From: Daphnia pulex
Lineage: Eukaryota > Arthropoda > Branchiopoda > Diplostraca > Daphniidae
NCBI RefSeq assembly: GCF_021134715.1
Contig: NC_060021.1
Coordinates: 6,138,001-6,202,000, forward strand
Reading direction: 5' to 3'
Length of the DNA stretch: 64,000 nt
Shown: one piece after another, positions 37,701 through 49,700 of the stretch
How positions within the stretch are numbered: the first letter of the stretch is position 1
Layout of the letters: the number at the start of each line of letters is the position of its first letter
Notes under the pieces: generated by a model
Database searches by the model: none
Told to the model about the DNA's origin: nothing
Seen by the model: only the letters and a program-made list of their open reading frames with translations
Translations under genes and position numbers: made by a program

Positions 37701-40700
37701 AAAAAAAACAAGAGTTGTTGTGTGTGTGTGTTGCGGGAGAGACTTGCTACTACAACTCTGACGGGACTGGGCAGAGCCCTCGAGGGCAGGTGAATCACGA
37801 ACCCCCCCGAATGTATGAAGCGGCGGGCCGGGAGCAAAACCGAGCGGCTCTCTCTCTCTCTCTCCTCTCGAGCACGCGTACGTGTGTGTGTGGTGATGCT
37901 GTTGCATTTTGGCCTTAAAAGGAGCGTCGACGACTTTGGCCTCCAGAGGCCACACAGTCGGCGCGGATACGCTACACCGTCGGGAAGAAGAAGAAGAAGA
38001 AGAAGAAAAGGACGAATCCATCTCCATGTCTTTAAGTGTGTGACGAGGGGCCGTCTTTAAGTCGCTGTCGACCTGGGCTGCTCGCAACTGTTCATCATCG
38101 AAGGCGATGGATCAAAAGCGGAGAGACAATGCGGCGGGGGAGGCCGTCGTCATCATCATCAACAACGTCTCGTAGAGAATGAAACGGAGCGGCCAAAAAA
38201 CAGAAAGAAAAGGCAATGGCGAACTGGTTAACGAGTTGATGGAGTGCCGGGCCGGATGGATGCCATCCGGTCGCGGGGTTGTGGAGAGTCGGCCTACTAG
38301 GAGAAGAAGAAGAAGAAGTAAAAAGATAAAGAGATGGATGGAAGAAGAAGAAGACGACGCATAAGGAAATCAAAGCGGACCACAAAGCTTTATGTCTTTT
38401 GACTTTGAATATGTCTTCTCTCTGTCTGGGCTGTTCCTGCTGCTGCTGCTGGCCCGGCTCTCTCTTGCACACATACACACACAGAGAGAGATAGAAGCGG
38501 GAGGGGGAAAGAGAGTGTGTGTGTGTGTGTTAAGGAGGTGGTGGTGGGGTCTGAAGAAACGGGCGACCATCTGCTCGCGAAAAAGCCATCCGGTGACCTT
38601 TGGCCGTGGCGGAGGAATCGGCGAGAAGAGTGGGCGGATGCGCTGCACTGCAAGCTTTCCGTCCATGTGTCTCAAGCGGCCGACAAATGCGCAACAATCG
38701 CCGATAAAGAGCAAAATGACAACACATGGCGTGGGGGCCCTACACCACCACCACCACCAGTCACTCTCCTATTTTCTCTCTCTCTCTCTTTAAGAGCCAG
38801 TTGTTGTTGTTGGACGTGGTGGTGGCCGATTGAGGTCAGACGTCAGCCTGGGCTCCTGCTGCCTGGGACCCGGACCCCAACATTTTCTCCCTCTTCTTCT
38901 TCTTCTTCTTCTTCACGTGAACTTTGTCGGTTGGCACATTCAAGCTCATTATACACACACACACACACACACAACCTTTTCTTGTTAACGGGCATTGACT
39001 TTGCGCCACTTGCTTTGACTTTTTCTCTTTTCCCTGTTTCAATATCATTTCTTGTCAAAAAATCCGAAAATGTATCTCAACATTCCAAAAAAACTCTTGC
39101 GCTTCGCAGCGCGGCACGTTCACTTTAGTTCAAAGACATAACTCGTTAAAAGAAGAAGAAGAAGAAAGAAGTTGTAAACTTTTTTTTTCTTTTTTTTTGA
39201 AGCTTTCGGACGCTCTTCGAATCTTTGGTCTCGTGAAAGAAACGAACCCCGTGCGGGATCGCGTTAACGGGGGGCTCATCTTTTACGATTTTTCTTCTTC
39301 TCTTTCGAATTTCCCAGCCATCCATCATCGGGACCGCCGCGTGAGTCAAAAGGTCGGACCCCAAACGCAAAAGGGGCCACAGCCATTGTTGGTCAAAGGA
39401 CGTCGCAACTCGTTGGAAAGAAGAAGAAGAAGAAGAAAAAAAATAGCCAACCACTTCTTCTTCTACTACTTGTGTGTTGTGTGTTCTAATAAACGGAGTC
39501 CATCCGTAAACCGGCCGGTATTTTTTTCTTTTTTACTTTTTCATTCAACATTCGCTCATCGATAAATTTGAAAAATGGCGGAGGGAAAATTTTTTTGGAG
39601 TGTCCAAGGCCTTTTGAATCAATTGATAAAAATGGGAAAGAAAAATTAACTACTGAATGAGAAAAGTTCACACAGAGAAGAAGAAGAAGAGGAACTTTTT
39701 TTTTCTTTTTTCAAGTCCAGTGGCTTCTTCTCCCCTGTGCCAATCCCTTATTTGGACACGGAGGTGAGGGACGAACGCTAGCGTTGACCGTACAAGGCCC
39801 AGCAACAACAAAACGCGATAGACCTGGGCAATCTAACAAGGCGACTAACGATCCTTATGGGATTTCCCGACGAATAACAAATCTACGTGAATTATTATCA
39901 TTTTTCTGGCGAAAACAACGAAAATGATTTCCGATGGTGATGATGATTCCCCCCACCCAGAAGAAGAAGAAGAAAAAAGGACGCAATCCACCTCGTTATA
40001 TTGGGAAGAAACGGCGCCATCAAAACACACCGCCGCGCTGACAACACACACAACAAGGAAACCCGCTGTGACGCTTTTTTTTTTTCGTTTTTTTTTTTTT
40101 CTTTTCTTATTTCTATCTCTTTCGGCCTTTTTTGAATGAAACAACCAGATTTGTTATCTTCATTACGGGCTTGAAATTATCCCCTCCATTTTGGCGTTTT
40201 TTGTTTCTGTCTTTACAAGACGGACTAGTTGGTTAAAAGAAAAGATGGTGGTGGGCGCTATTTCAATTCTTCCGACTGTTTTTTTGTTTTATACTTTTCT
40301 CAATGGAGGTTGATATTAGATGACATCATCTGGTTAACTCTGATTGTTTTGGGGAAAAAAAATTATTTCCGGGATGAGTTAAAAAATCCCGAAAGACACA
40401 CACACACGCACACGCACACACACGAGACAAACAAAACAAAGAAATTTAAAGATTTTGGAATAAAGATGGAAAACAGAGAAAGGGAATTCACAAAAGAGTA
40501 TTTCAAATCTAACTAAAAAATATTTTTTTCGAAAAAATCGTCCGTCGGCGGGATCGTTATCCCGCTAGAGATTTTGTCAAATCAACAAAAACATTTTGTT
40601 TTTTCCCACAACCAAACGTTAAAAATTAAAATTGCACCTTATTTTGATTGTGATTTTCCTTCCAGTTTTTTGGAACGGAAAATGACACAACTCGAAAAGA

Positions 40701-41276
40701 AAATTTCTTTAGAAAACTAGAGAGACGGATCAATGGAGAGAGAAGTTATTAAGTCGAAAATTGTTCTCTTTTCTTTCCTTAAAAAAATAATAATAACCGG
40801 GATTGAAGAAGAATTTAGGGATTTCTGGGAAGTTTTTTTGAAATAATTTGAAAGGGGGGAGAAAAAAAGATCAAAACAAAAATATTTCATTGATGTTTTG
40901 AAGAGACAAAAAAGACCATCGGGAGACGGCCGTTGAGACGGGTCAGACTAGGTCATGGTTCTTATTTCTGTTGAACAAAAAAAAAGTGGAATTTGGGTGG
41001 GGATTTTTGTTTTTTTTTATATGGAAGGGGTTAAAAAAAAAGAGTAAATAAGAGAAGGGGATCGCTTCACTTCATGTAACATTGGAAACGATGAGCCACG
41101 CCTGAATGCCCTGATTCTGTTGATTGTGTGATAATTTTTTTTTGTGTGTTATTTTTAAAATTTTTAAAATTGTTTTTTGAGTGCGTTTTAAGTTAAGAAT
41201 AAAAGGGGGGAGAAATTGGTAATGAAAAAATTGGATTTGGAGGGAATTCTTGTTTTAAAAAAAGGGGAGAAACGGA

Positions 41277-42505
41277 CTATCTGCCTTGACTGTGCTGCGG
41301 CTGCGGAGTGGGTGCCGGCGAGAGGGTGAGATGACCCGAGCCACCCGAGCCGGGCGACGATAGACCGTGCTGGACGTATTGGTGTTGCGAGCTGTGGACA
41401 TGGTGGAGGTGGCTACTGGGCCCCGGCGACGGGGACCCGTGAGACGCATAAGGCGACGGCACGTGATGGCCGGATAGATTGGAAGAAGGACCGGGACCCA
41501 GAGGAGGTCCCAGCAGACCTGGATGGGAATGAGCGTGAGAATGGTGACCGCCACCGCCGCCGCCATGCGAATGGCCGTGCCCGTGCGGCGACGGGTGCGA
41601 AGACGACTGATGGGAAGAGAGAGCATGCGAGTGCGAAGGGGTAGGCGGAATGTGACCCGTGTACATCATCTGCCTTACTTTCTGGTCCTCGTCGTGCAAC
41701 GTGTACGTCAGCTCCGTTTCCTCGAAGCCGGTCGCAGACATCCGCTGGTCCACTGTGCTCGACGGTGGGTCCGGCGAGTTGAGGCACGTCTGAATCAACT
41801 GCTTTCCCGCCTCGGATGTGATCATCGGCTGGAGCTTCCTCGTCGCAAACGTGTAGACATGTCCCGTCTCACTGGCCACCAGAAGCATCACCTGGGTCCC
41901 AGTCAATGTTGACAGTTCGTAGGCCTGCAATCACAGTCATTCAAAGACACGAAGAAGGTTAGCATTTCTGAGCAGAGTTATGGTTACGATGAGTGAAGGC
42001 AACTGTAATAACATACCTTCTTCATGATGCCTGTCTTTCTCTTGGAGAATGTCGTGTACCTCCTGAGCTTGTTGTCAATGAATTCCATCTTGATTTTCAC
42101 ACGACCTTTGGTCTTCTTGCCGTTGGGTGGTGGTGTCTTCTTTGTTTGGGAACCGTTCTGGCCCCCAGATCCAGAACCTCCATCGTCCATGGTGCTGTGG
42201 CCCATACCGATTGTGGACATGGTCACGTCAGACACCATTGGATCCTGCTTGAGGTTGAGTCCTGCCACATCGGCAGATCTTTTAGAAGAGTGCTGGTGGT
42301 GCTGCTGTCCTGGAGAGCCCATTCCAATGTGGCCTGTTGGGCTCATGCCTGGCGGTCCACCATGCCCAACAATGTGATGTTGGTGCTGCAAGACGTAGGG
42401 GTCTGGTCCATGACCGTAAAGGTCTACTCCATCCCCTGTCAAGGCACTGTGGGAGTAGCTCATACCGTACCGAGACTCCGGTAAGCCACTTCCCTGACTC
42501 TGCAT
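41277..42505 (-). CDS. SRF: Serum response factor (MADS-box), blistered orthologue
   Basis: Two exons, 42505-42017 and 41924-41277, give 378 aa. The ATG at 42505 is the first Met in the open frame. The SRF-type MADS box spans the intron: KGRVKIKMEFIDNKLRRYTT, TFSKRKTGIMKK, then AYELSTLTGTQVMLLVASET and the SAM-type extension FATRKLQPMITSEAGKQLIQ, with the family mark QRMSATGFEETEL. The N-terminal part is Gly/His-rich, and the C-terminus is unusually rich in His, Gly and Pro (HGHGHSHGGGGGGHHSHAHS at about residues 254-273). It binds CArG boxes (CC(A/T)6GG) as a dimer and directs muscle, tracheal and wing-type gene programmes with MRTF/TCF partners in other animals. Confidence 0.97.
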
Positions 42506-43793
42506 GATGATTTCAGCGGGGTAATGAATTCTTGAAACGGGGGTGAACAACCGTAATCAAATGTCAAAGTATAAGTGCACACAGGGCACACCACCAAAAA
42601 GCTATCGAGTGAACGAAACGACTACGTCGGCCAACTGCTTTCAGAGCTCTACAATACACGATCGCAGACACAACACGAAAGGAGAAAAAAAAAGCAACAG
42701 AGCTTTTCTAGCAGCAAAGTATTATCAACCGGTTTGGGCGGCCATCGGGTCGCTTCTGAGGTCCCGAGCAACAAAATCTCTCTCTCTCTTTCTCTCCTCC
42801 CTCTATTGGCTCCACGAGATGACTTCCATATGCAATAGCAGACGACGAACGATGATGAGTCGACAACAAAATAGTTCGGGGTGAATCCCGGTTAATCCTT
42901 TGCAAATTTTCAACTTGATTCATTTCTTTTGGAATCAAACTTGTAATCGCCACCCCAGAATTGATATCCTTGATAATCTGGGCGAAACTGTGGCGATTTG
43001 ATGACGTCACGGCGAGGCGGAGCGATACACGAATCTAAAAAAGAAAAAGAAAAATCCCGCTCGTCGTGAAAAATCCTCACTGCCATGCCCATAAAAGGCG
43101 ATGCCTTTTTATGGGAGGGGAAGCGGCGCGAGCGCGCGCATATCGGACTCAAGAAATGTTTTCTTATTCGAGATTTTTGGAAACCTGGGAGAAAACGTGT
43201 CCAGCATTGCGTATTCCGAGCAAATACTCGATGTACTCGACCATCTTGGGGCTTATTTAACCCAAAAATTATCATCGAGGTTAAACTTAAACACACTTTG
43301 CCCAGAAGAAAATGGGAGAAAAAAGGATTTCCGTAGCCGTATGTTTTCAGTGTGACACACAATCATCATGTATTATTGAAATCTCGGTAACTAACGTTTG
43401 GTATATTTATATTTGAAAAAAAAAATTATTCGTAATGAATTAATTGTGCACTTTCGATTTAAAATTAAGGAGTTGCCTTTGATTGAAAGAATCTGACGAG
43501 CGGTAAAATAGGACTATAATTACAATAGTGAGCAGTTGCCGGGGTTTGTCTGTTACATTATTGTGTGAGGATGAGGGATTATAAGGAATTATTAGTTAAA
43601 TAGCTTAAAACAAACAGAATCGACTCTCCCAATGCGCAAATAAGTCCGTAATTTTCAAAATTTTCCGTAAAGCTGTCTGAGAATTTTGATCACAATGATT
43701 GGGGGTTCCCGCAAATACACACACACACACACACGATGAATGTTATGTATAAGTGATGATTGGAATCGGAATTCGAAGAAGATGTTGCAAAAA
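42506..43793. other. SRF 5' flank / ninein 3' flank
   Basis: Region between two minus-strand genes. It contains the CArG palindrome at 43088-43115 and (CA)n at 43719-43733. Open frames here show no domain. Confidence 0.5.
43088..43115. promoter_or_regulatory. Palindromic pair of CArG (SRF-binding) elements
   Basis: CCATAAAAGG at 43089-43098 is a perfect CArG consensus. Its inverted partner CCTTTTTATGG (43104-43114) has one extra T. The arms CCCATAAAAGGC and GCCTTTTTATGGG flank the loop GAT. It lies about 585 bp upstream of the SRF start codon, on SRF's promoter side, so it could mediate autoregulation as known for mammalian SRF. Confidence 0.6.
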
Positions 43794-46700
43794 TCACATG
43801 GACAGACCAGATGCCGTGCTGTGAGACAGGTTTTGGAGATGTAACGTTTCCAAGAGGCGAGCGTTCTCCGTGTAAAGCTCCATGATGAGTGAGTCTGACG
43901 AAGTTAACTTGTCCATCTGCGAAGACAAATCAAAAAGGGAGGGGACCCGCAAATTAAAATAAAATAACACACTGTTTAATGTTTTGTTCCCTTATCAAGA
44001 TGGGTTGATTGGCCTCCGCCTTACCAATCAACGCCAAATGGGCAGAGATGTCATGACACTGAGCTTACCGTTTGTTTATGCTGAAGCGACATATGACGTA
44101 ATGTGTCTTGGGACGTCTTCATCATCGTCTCCAGGCTATTTATCTCGGCTTGGTGTTGAACTTTGGTTTCTGAAAATGTTTTAAGTGTTGATAATCATGA
44201 TGAATCACATTCAAAATTTCATGGCCTCTACAGAAAGGCCATTTTATTCAATATTTACTTATCTGAAATTTCTAACTTCTAAAAATAGTTTGTCAAGAAT
44301 TTTATTTTTACCGAACATGATTTGTTCTGTCCGGTGTTTTTGGCATTGTAGAGCGTAGCATAGCTCCCTACAACGTTGCTCCTGCTGTTTCAAACGGCTG
44401 TTGAGAGATTGAAAAACGCTAATGTCGACACGACAAGCTCGATGAGGCTCGGATGATCCACTGTTAAGTGACGGAGATCTCCTTAGCTGTATCGAAAAAA
44501 TAATAAAATTAAATAATGAAATCAATAAGAAGGAAAAAAATCAAATACAAGAAATAATAAATTAATGCAAATCAAGCTTCAAGCTGATGGTTCAAATTAA
44601 TCAACAACCAGTTTTTTTATCAATTAATCAACAACCAGTTTCTAGATCCTTTTTTTCTTGTTTTCATTTTTTTTTAAATTAAATTTACATTTTAATATAT
44701 AATTTGAATTCAAAACAAGTGACCGGTTACCTGTCTACCATCGACGCCATCTATAGTGGATTCGTAAGACTTGCAAGGTGACAGAGATGCAGGTGACCGT
44801 TGGTTTTTGGCCCAGCCTTTGCTTTTCAAAGGAGAGTAGCCCGAAGGTAAAATGCCCGGCTTGGGAGTTGGCGACAGCGGCCGGTTTAGGTGTGGACTCG
44901 GAGGTGACTTGGAGACGGCGGGAACATTCTCGCGCACATTCTCTAATTTGGTTATTAATTTCGCCTCTCGTTCCAACACGTCGGCCAACATCAATTTTGT
45001 CGCTTCGAGTTCGGCCGTTATCACATCCAACTCTTGTTGCGATCTGGCAGCTTCCTCCTCCTTCTCCTTCTGCAGTTGCTCCAACTGCGATTCCAGCAAA
45101 GCGATTTGTTTAATCTGAGCTTCAGATTCTTCTTCCAAATCATTCAACTGCTTCTCCCAGTTGGTTCTCTCTTCGATGGTTGAAAGACTACTCGTACTCG
45201 AGTTATCGCCCTGTCCCAGTAATTCCTCGTATTCTGTCACCAAGAATGAAAGAAAAGAAAAAAAAACGATAAGAAATTTATCAATTTCATTCATTGTAAT
45301 CAATAGCTTACCCTTGATTTTGAGCTCGAGGGACCGAAACTTTTCATCCGTCGAATCCCGTTCTTGATCGTAGATTTCTCTTTCTTCGTCTAGCTTGGAC
45401 TGAAATAATGTAATCGGTTTAAATCTCGATCAATCCGAGCGTAAAAGTTGTTTTTCTTCTAATAATACCTGCCAATATTCGTCCAGTCTGTCGAATTCCG
45501 TACGGAGCATGTCCAATCGAGATTCCAGATCGCGACGGTCTTCCTCCAATGCGTTTTTCTCCATCTGATTTCGCTGTTTTTCATCCTCAAGGTCTCGAAC
45601 GAGATGCTTGATCCGCTGCTGAAGCAAAGCCGTCTCGAACTCGACCTTCTCCTCCATCCGCTCTTCCGCTTCTTTTTGCTCCATTTCAAGATCCTCTTGC
45701 TGATGTCTGACTTTAAGGCGCAGTTCTTCGTTGTCGATCAATATCTTGACAATTTCCACTGTAATATCGATGAAGAAAAAACAAAGACAAATTGGTTAAT
45801 TTGAATCAAAAGACAAGAGGGAAAACCTACAAACCTTTGACAGAGTCGAGTTCACTCTCCAACGTTTTGCACTGTTTCTCCAACTCTTCGACTTTGGTGG
45901 TGCTCTCCTCCGCCTGCAAGGCTGCAGAATCGTGCTCGCAATCCCGGCTCAGTTCCTTCTCTAGGGCGGCATCCAAGTCGGCCAGGGCCTCGGTCAAGTT
46001 CTCCTGCAAAGAAACAAGGAATACCGTCCAAGAATGACAACATGACAGATGGTGCGAAACCCAACAATGCTCGCACGATTGCCGGGTGTATACTACACAC
46101 ACACAGAGAGACAGAGTTTGCGCAAAAGGATTCTTGTCTTAAGTGCAGGAATATGGGGTCGAATTGGTCAATAATAGGAATTCGTGTGAACAAGTTTTAC
46201 GTTGTCTGATAAATGAAAAAAAAAAGGAGCAAGGATCGCGATTGATCGGCTGTCTCTCTCGGCTCTACAGCCGACGGTTAAGGAATGCAAGTAGGAACGG
46301 ATAAGACACACTGACGTAGAAAAATAGCCATAGAGAGAGAGAGAGAGAGTGGAAAGTTAATTAGGTCCTGAAAAATCAGCTGTCACTCGGGCACGTGACT
46401 TTTTTATAAGGTTAGTGCAGATTGGTTAGCAAGGGAATCAGTATGAGGTTTTTTGTTTTGTTTTCTTGTTTTGTGTGTTGTTGTTGTTGATTGTGTGTTT
46501 GTTTTTTAATATACCCGCAATAGTTGGAACAGAGAGGTTAGTTCTGGCTGTGTACGTGCAGCAAACGGCCAATCGAAGAATATCCGCAATGAAATTATTC
46601 CGGGCAGAAAAGCAGAGTCGAAGCCAAATAAGGAAAAGAAAACGGTTGATAATGCAATCAAACGTCGAATAATTTAAGCCAATCATAAAAACAGAAAGAA

Positions 46701-49700
46701 AGAAAGAAAAAATCAAAGAGAAAAAAATAAAAGCTAGCGATTGTTCTACGCGTTAAAGAACTCGTTATTTTCCTTCTTCCTTTTTTGTTTTTTTGATTTC
46801 TTACGTATTCTTCCTGTTTCGAGTCCTTGGAGTGGACGCGTTTCAGTTGTTGGCGCAGCTCCTTCAATTCCATTTCGTGTTCAGCTTCCATGACCTGCAA
46901 TCAGAAACAAACATCAATATTCAATCGAGATGTCGATAGCCCAGGAGGAAAAATAGTGAGGGGGGGATAGAGACAAATCAAGTTTAACACGCAAGACAGG
47001 TCGCCCGGTTGGCGCTTACTGTTTGAAGTTGAACTAGATCCTCGTTCCGAATTTGCGTTTCGGCCAATTGAGCTTCGAGGGCCGACAGCTTGAGCAGGTG
47101 AGACTCGAACAGGCTCCGTTTCTCCTCGGCGTGTCTCTCCTCTTGTTGGACCAAGACGCTGCGATACTGGTTCTGGAGTGTGGCGACGCTATCGTTGCCC
47201 TATTCAAATCCACGGTCGTATGTAGTAAGTAACAGACTAAATTCGAATTCACTTCACTCATTAAAAAGAAGAAGGACGCACCTCTAGGAACTCTTCGACA
47301 ATTTGAAGGCGCAGTTTTTCAAAGACACGTTTGAGCTGCTCTTTAATGGTGGATCCTCCAGCCGAGTTGACGACAGGGCCGGACTCGCACTGCTCTTGTT
47401 TGACTTCTTGCAACTGGGCCGCTAAACTCTGGTCGGCATTGACACTGCGCCCTTCTTCCTTCCATCCATTCTAAATAGATAAAGAGAGAGAGAAAAGAAT
47501 GAGCAAGAGGAAATCAAGACATTGGACAAGAGAATTTCTCCCTTTGTCCTCTGTCGACAGGAAGCTCTAAACGTCAGCCGGGATGGTGACACACATACTT
47601 GATTATCAGACAGAGGACGGGGCGAGACTTCAGAGCTGTAGAGTCCCATGGCCATTGCCTCCCGCTTGCGAACTTTGCCTACGTGATCTTCGATAACTTC
47701 CTCTTCGCCGTTGCGACGTTTAACGGCGCCCGACATTGTCGGCTCCGAGCGCCAAGCTGGGCCCAGCCCAACGCATTCGGACCTGAGCGTGGCCAATGAA
47801 AACAAATACACACAATCATTAGATACGCGTAATAGCCGATGGACAATATAAAATAAAAAAGGGGCTTTCTGAAAAGATAATAAACCTGGCGGCGGCCAAT
47901 TGTCCGCGAAGTAATTCGATTTCGGCAGAGAGCTCATCGGTTCGGTCACGTAGTTGGAGATTTTCGGCTGACATTCGATTTAACTGCTCGGTGAGGGAAT
48001 GGCGCTGGCTTTCTTCCAAAGCTTCGCAGCGTGACTCTAATTCGGCCATCTGTATTCGACAAGATGCAATAATGAAATTTGTGAGAATGACGTGGTAAAA
48101 AAATGGAGAAGAAGAAATAATAAAAAAAAAGGACAAGGCGACTTGACGATCCAACTCGGCATGACGCATGTAAACGTCATTTCAATCAATCAATTATAAG
48201 CAGGAAAGCAGGAAGAAAAGGCAAAACGGTATAATAATATTTTTACCAGTGAAACGCCGTCGAGCTCCTGGATGAGTCGGCCGTTTGCCCTTTCGGAACT
48301 GGCCAGCTTTTCTGTCAAATTGGCGTTTTCGGCCGACAACCTGGCGTTATCCTGAAACATCGATCAGCCAAAAACCAAAAAAAAAAAAAAGAGTAAATAA
48401 ATTGGATACTTCTTTATTGTCACCCATCAGCGGATGATGATAAACGACCAAACGATAATCTCGCCAGACGGGCGCCTGTTGCAGCTCATCGTCACCGAAA
48501 AACCACATTTCTTGGAACCCTTTCAAAAATACGGACAAGCCCGTCGTTGACAGACATTTACAGATAATCTCTCGTGGCCAATTTTCCTTAGCTGACCGAG
48601 ACGTCTGGAACTCATACCCCCCCTTTTTCTCACACGACGACGACGACGACCTTCACGTATGAGAGGAAGTCATAATTTTTTCCAAAAAATCTCACCTCGC
48701 TCATGGCTTGCAAAGATTCTTTTAGTCGCGATTCTTCCTCTTTGGTCTGAAGCAGCTGCTGCTGCCGTTTGTCCAGGTCTTGTTGGAGCTGACTCACCAG
48801 CTGATCGCGATCGGCCTGTGCGACCTCTTGGACCAAGCGCAGCTGATCCGCGTGCCGCTGCTCCAACTGCCTATTTTAAGAAGAACGAGTCACGATTTGC
48901 TTTTATTTAGTGCTATCAAAATAGACAGGGAAGAGGGCGAGAGAAGATTTAAGAGTTTACTTGAATTGTGTTCGCCGTATGGACTCCTGTTTGGCGTGGT
49001 TCTCGTCAACTTCCTGGGCCAAAAGCGACGACCTCTGATTGGCCTCTTGCAAGTCGCTGCGGAGTTTCTCGCTCTCGCGACTGGCGTGTTCTACTGTCAG
49101 CCTGAAAACGATAGCGCCGTACAAACACACACACACGAGAGGCCATCAGAAACCAACGCGGGGGAGAGAAAATGCACAAAATTAGAAGGAAAGAAAGGGA
49201 AAAAAGAAAAAAAAACACAAGGAAGACTGGAAATATGTTGGCGTCTAATTATGGAAATCTCCTGTCCCACCCCCTTGGCTCCAACGTTTCCACAACTCAC
49301 ACACTATATCCAACGTCTGTAACCGTCTAGTATCAACAAATCAAGGACATTGGGCCCACGCCAAGTGGGAAAAAACGGCTACATGTTCCCGCATAAATGC
49401 TACACAAATGGATAAGAGCTTACAAGTGGCTTAACCATGATAGCGCTCACGCAACAAGTTCCAGCTGAATACAAAAAGTCCCAAGATAGCCTAACTGGGA
49501 GGGGGGGATTAATTTTTCAACAATGTCCAATACCGGTTGTGGTTATTCCTTTTTGATTATTTGAAATTTTTGTTATCATCCTATTGTTTGATTTTTAATT
49601 CTTTGCTCAAAATTCAATTTCTTTCGTGAATAATTCAACTGATAGCGAAGACAAGAAGTTTACCGGACAGACGAGAGTTCGTGTTGAATTAATAAGACTC

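Larger units (their letters stand above)
26813..41276. other. Gene-poor, polypurine/polypyrimidine-rich 14 kb region
   Basis: No conserved exon found on either strand. The sequence is dense in (GAA)n/(TTC)n, (GA)n, (CA)n, (AAT)n and A/T homopolymers. It probably contains long introns or 5' UTR exons of the 23-27 kb gene, and the 3' UTR of SRF at its right end. Longer open frames here have homopolymeric or repeat-derived translations and are best read as noise. Confidence 0.5.

Noticed and set aside
37236..38087. 283-codon minus-strand open frame
   Set aside because: Translation is dominated by Ser runs, TH repeats and hydrophobic homopolymers from microsatellites; it has no domain and no consistent splice partners.
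42910..43362. 150-codon minus-strand frame upstream of SRF
   Set aside because: It covers the CArG palindrome and promoter-like DNA, with no domain; more likely regulatory than coding.
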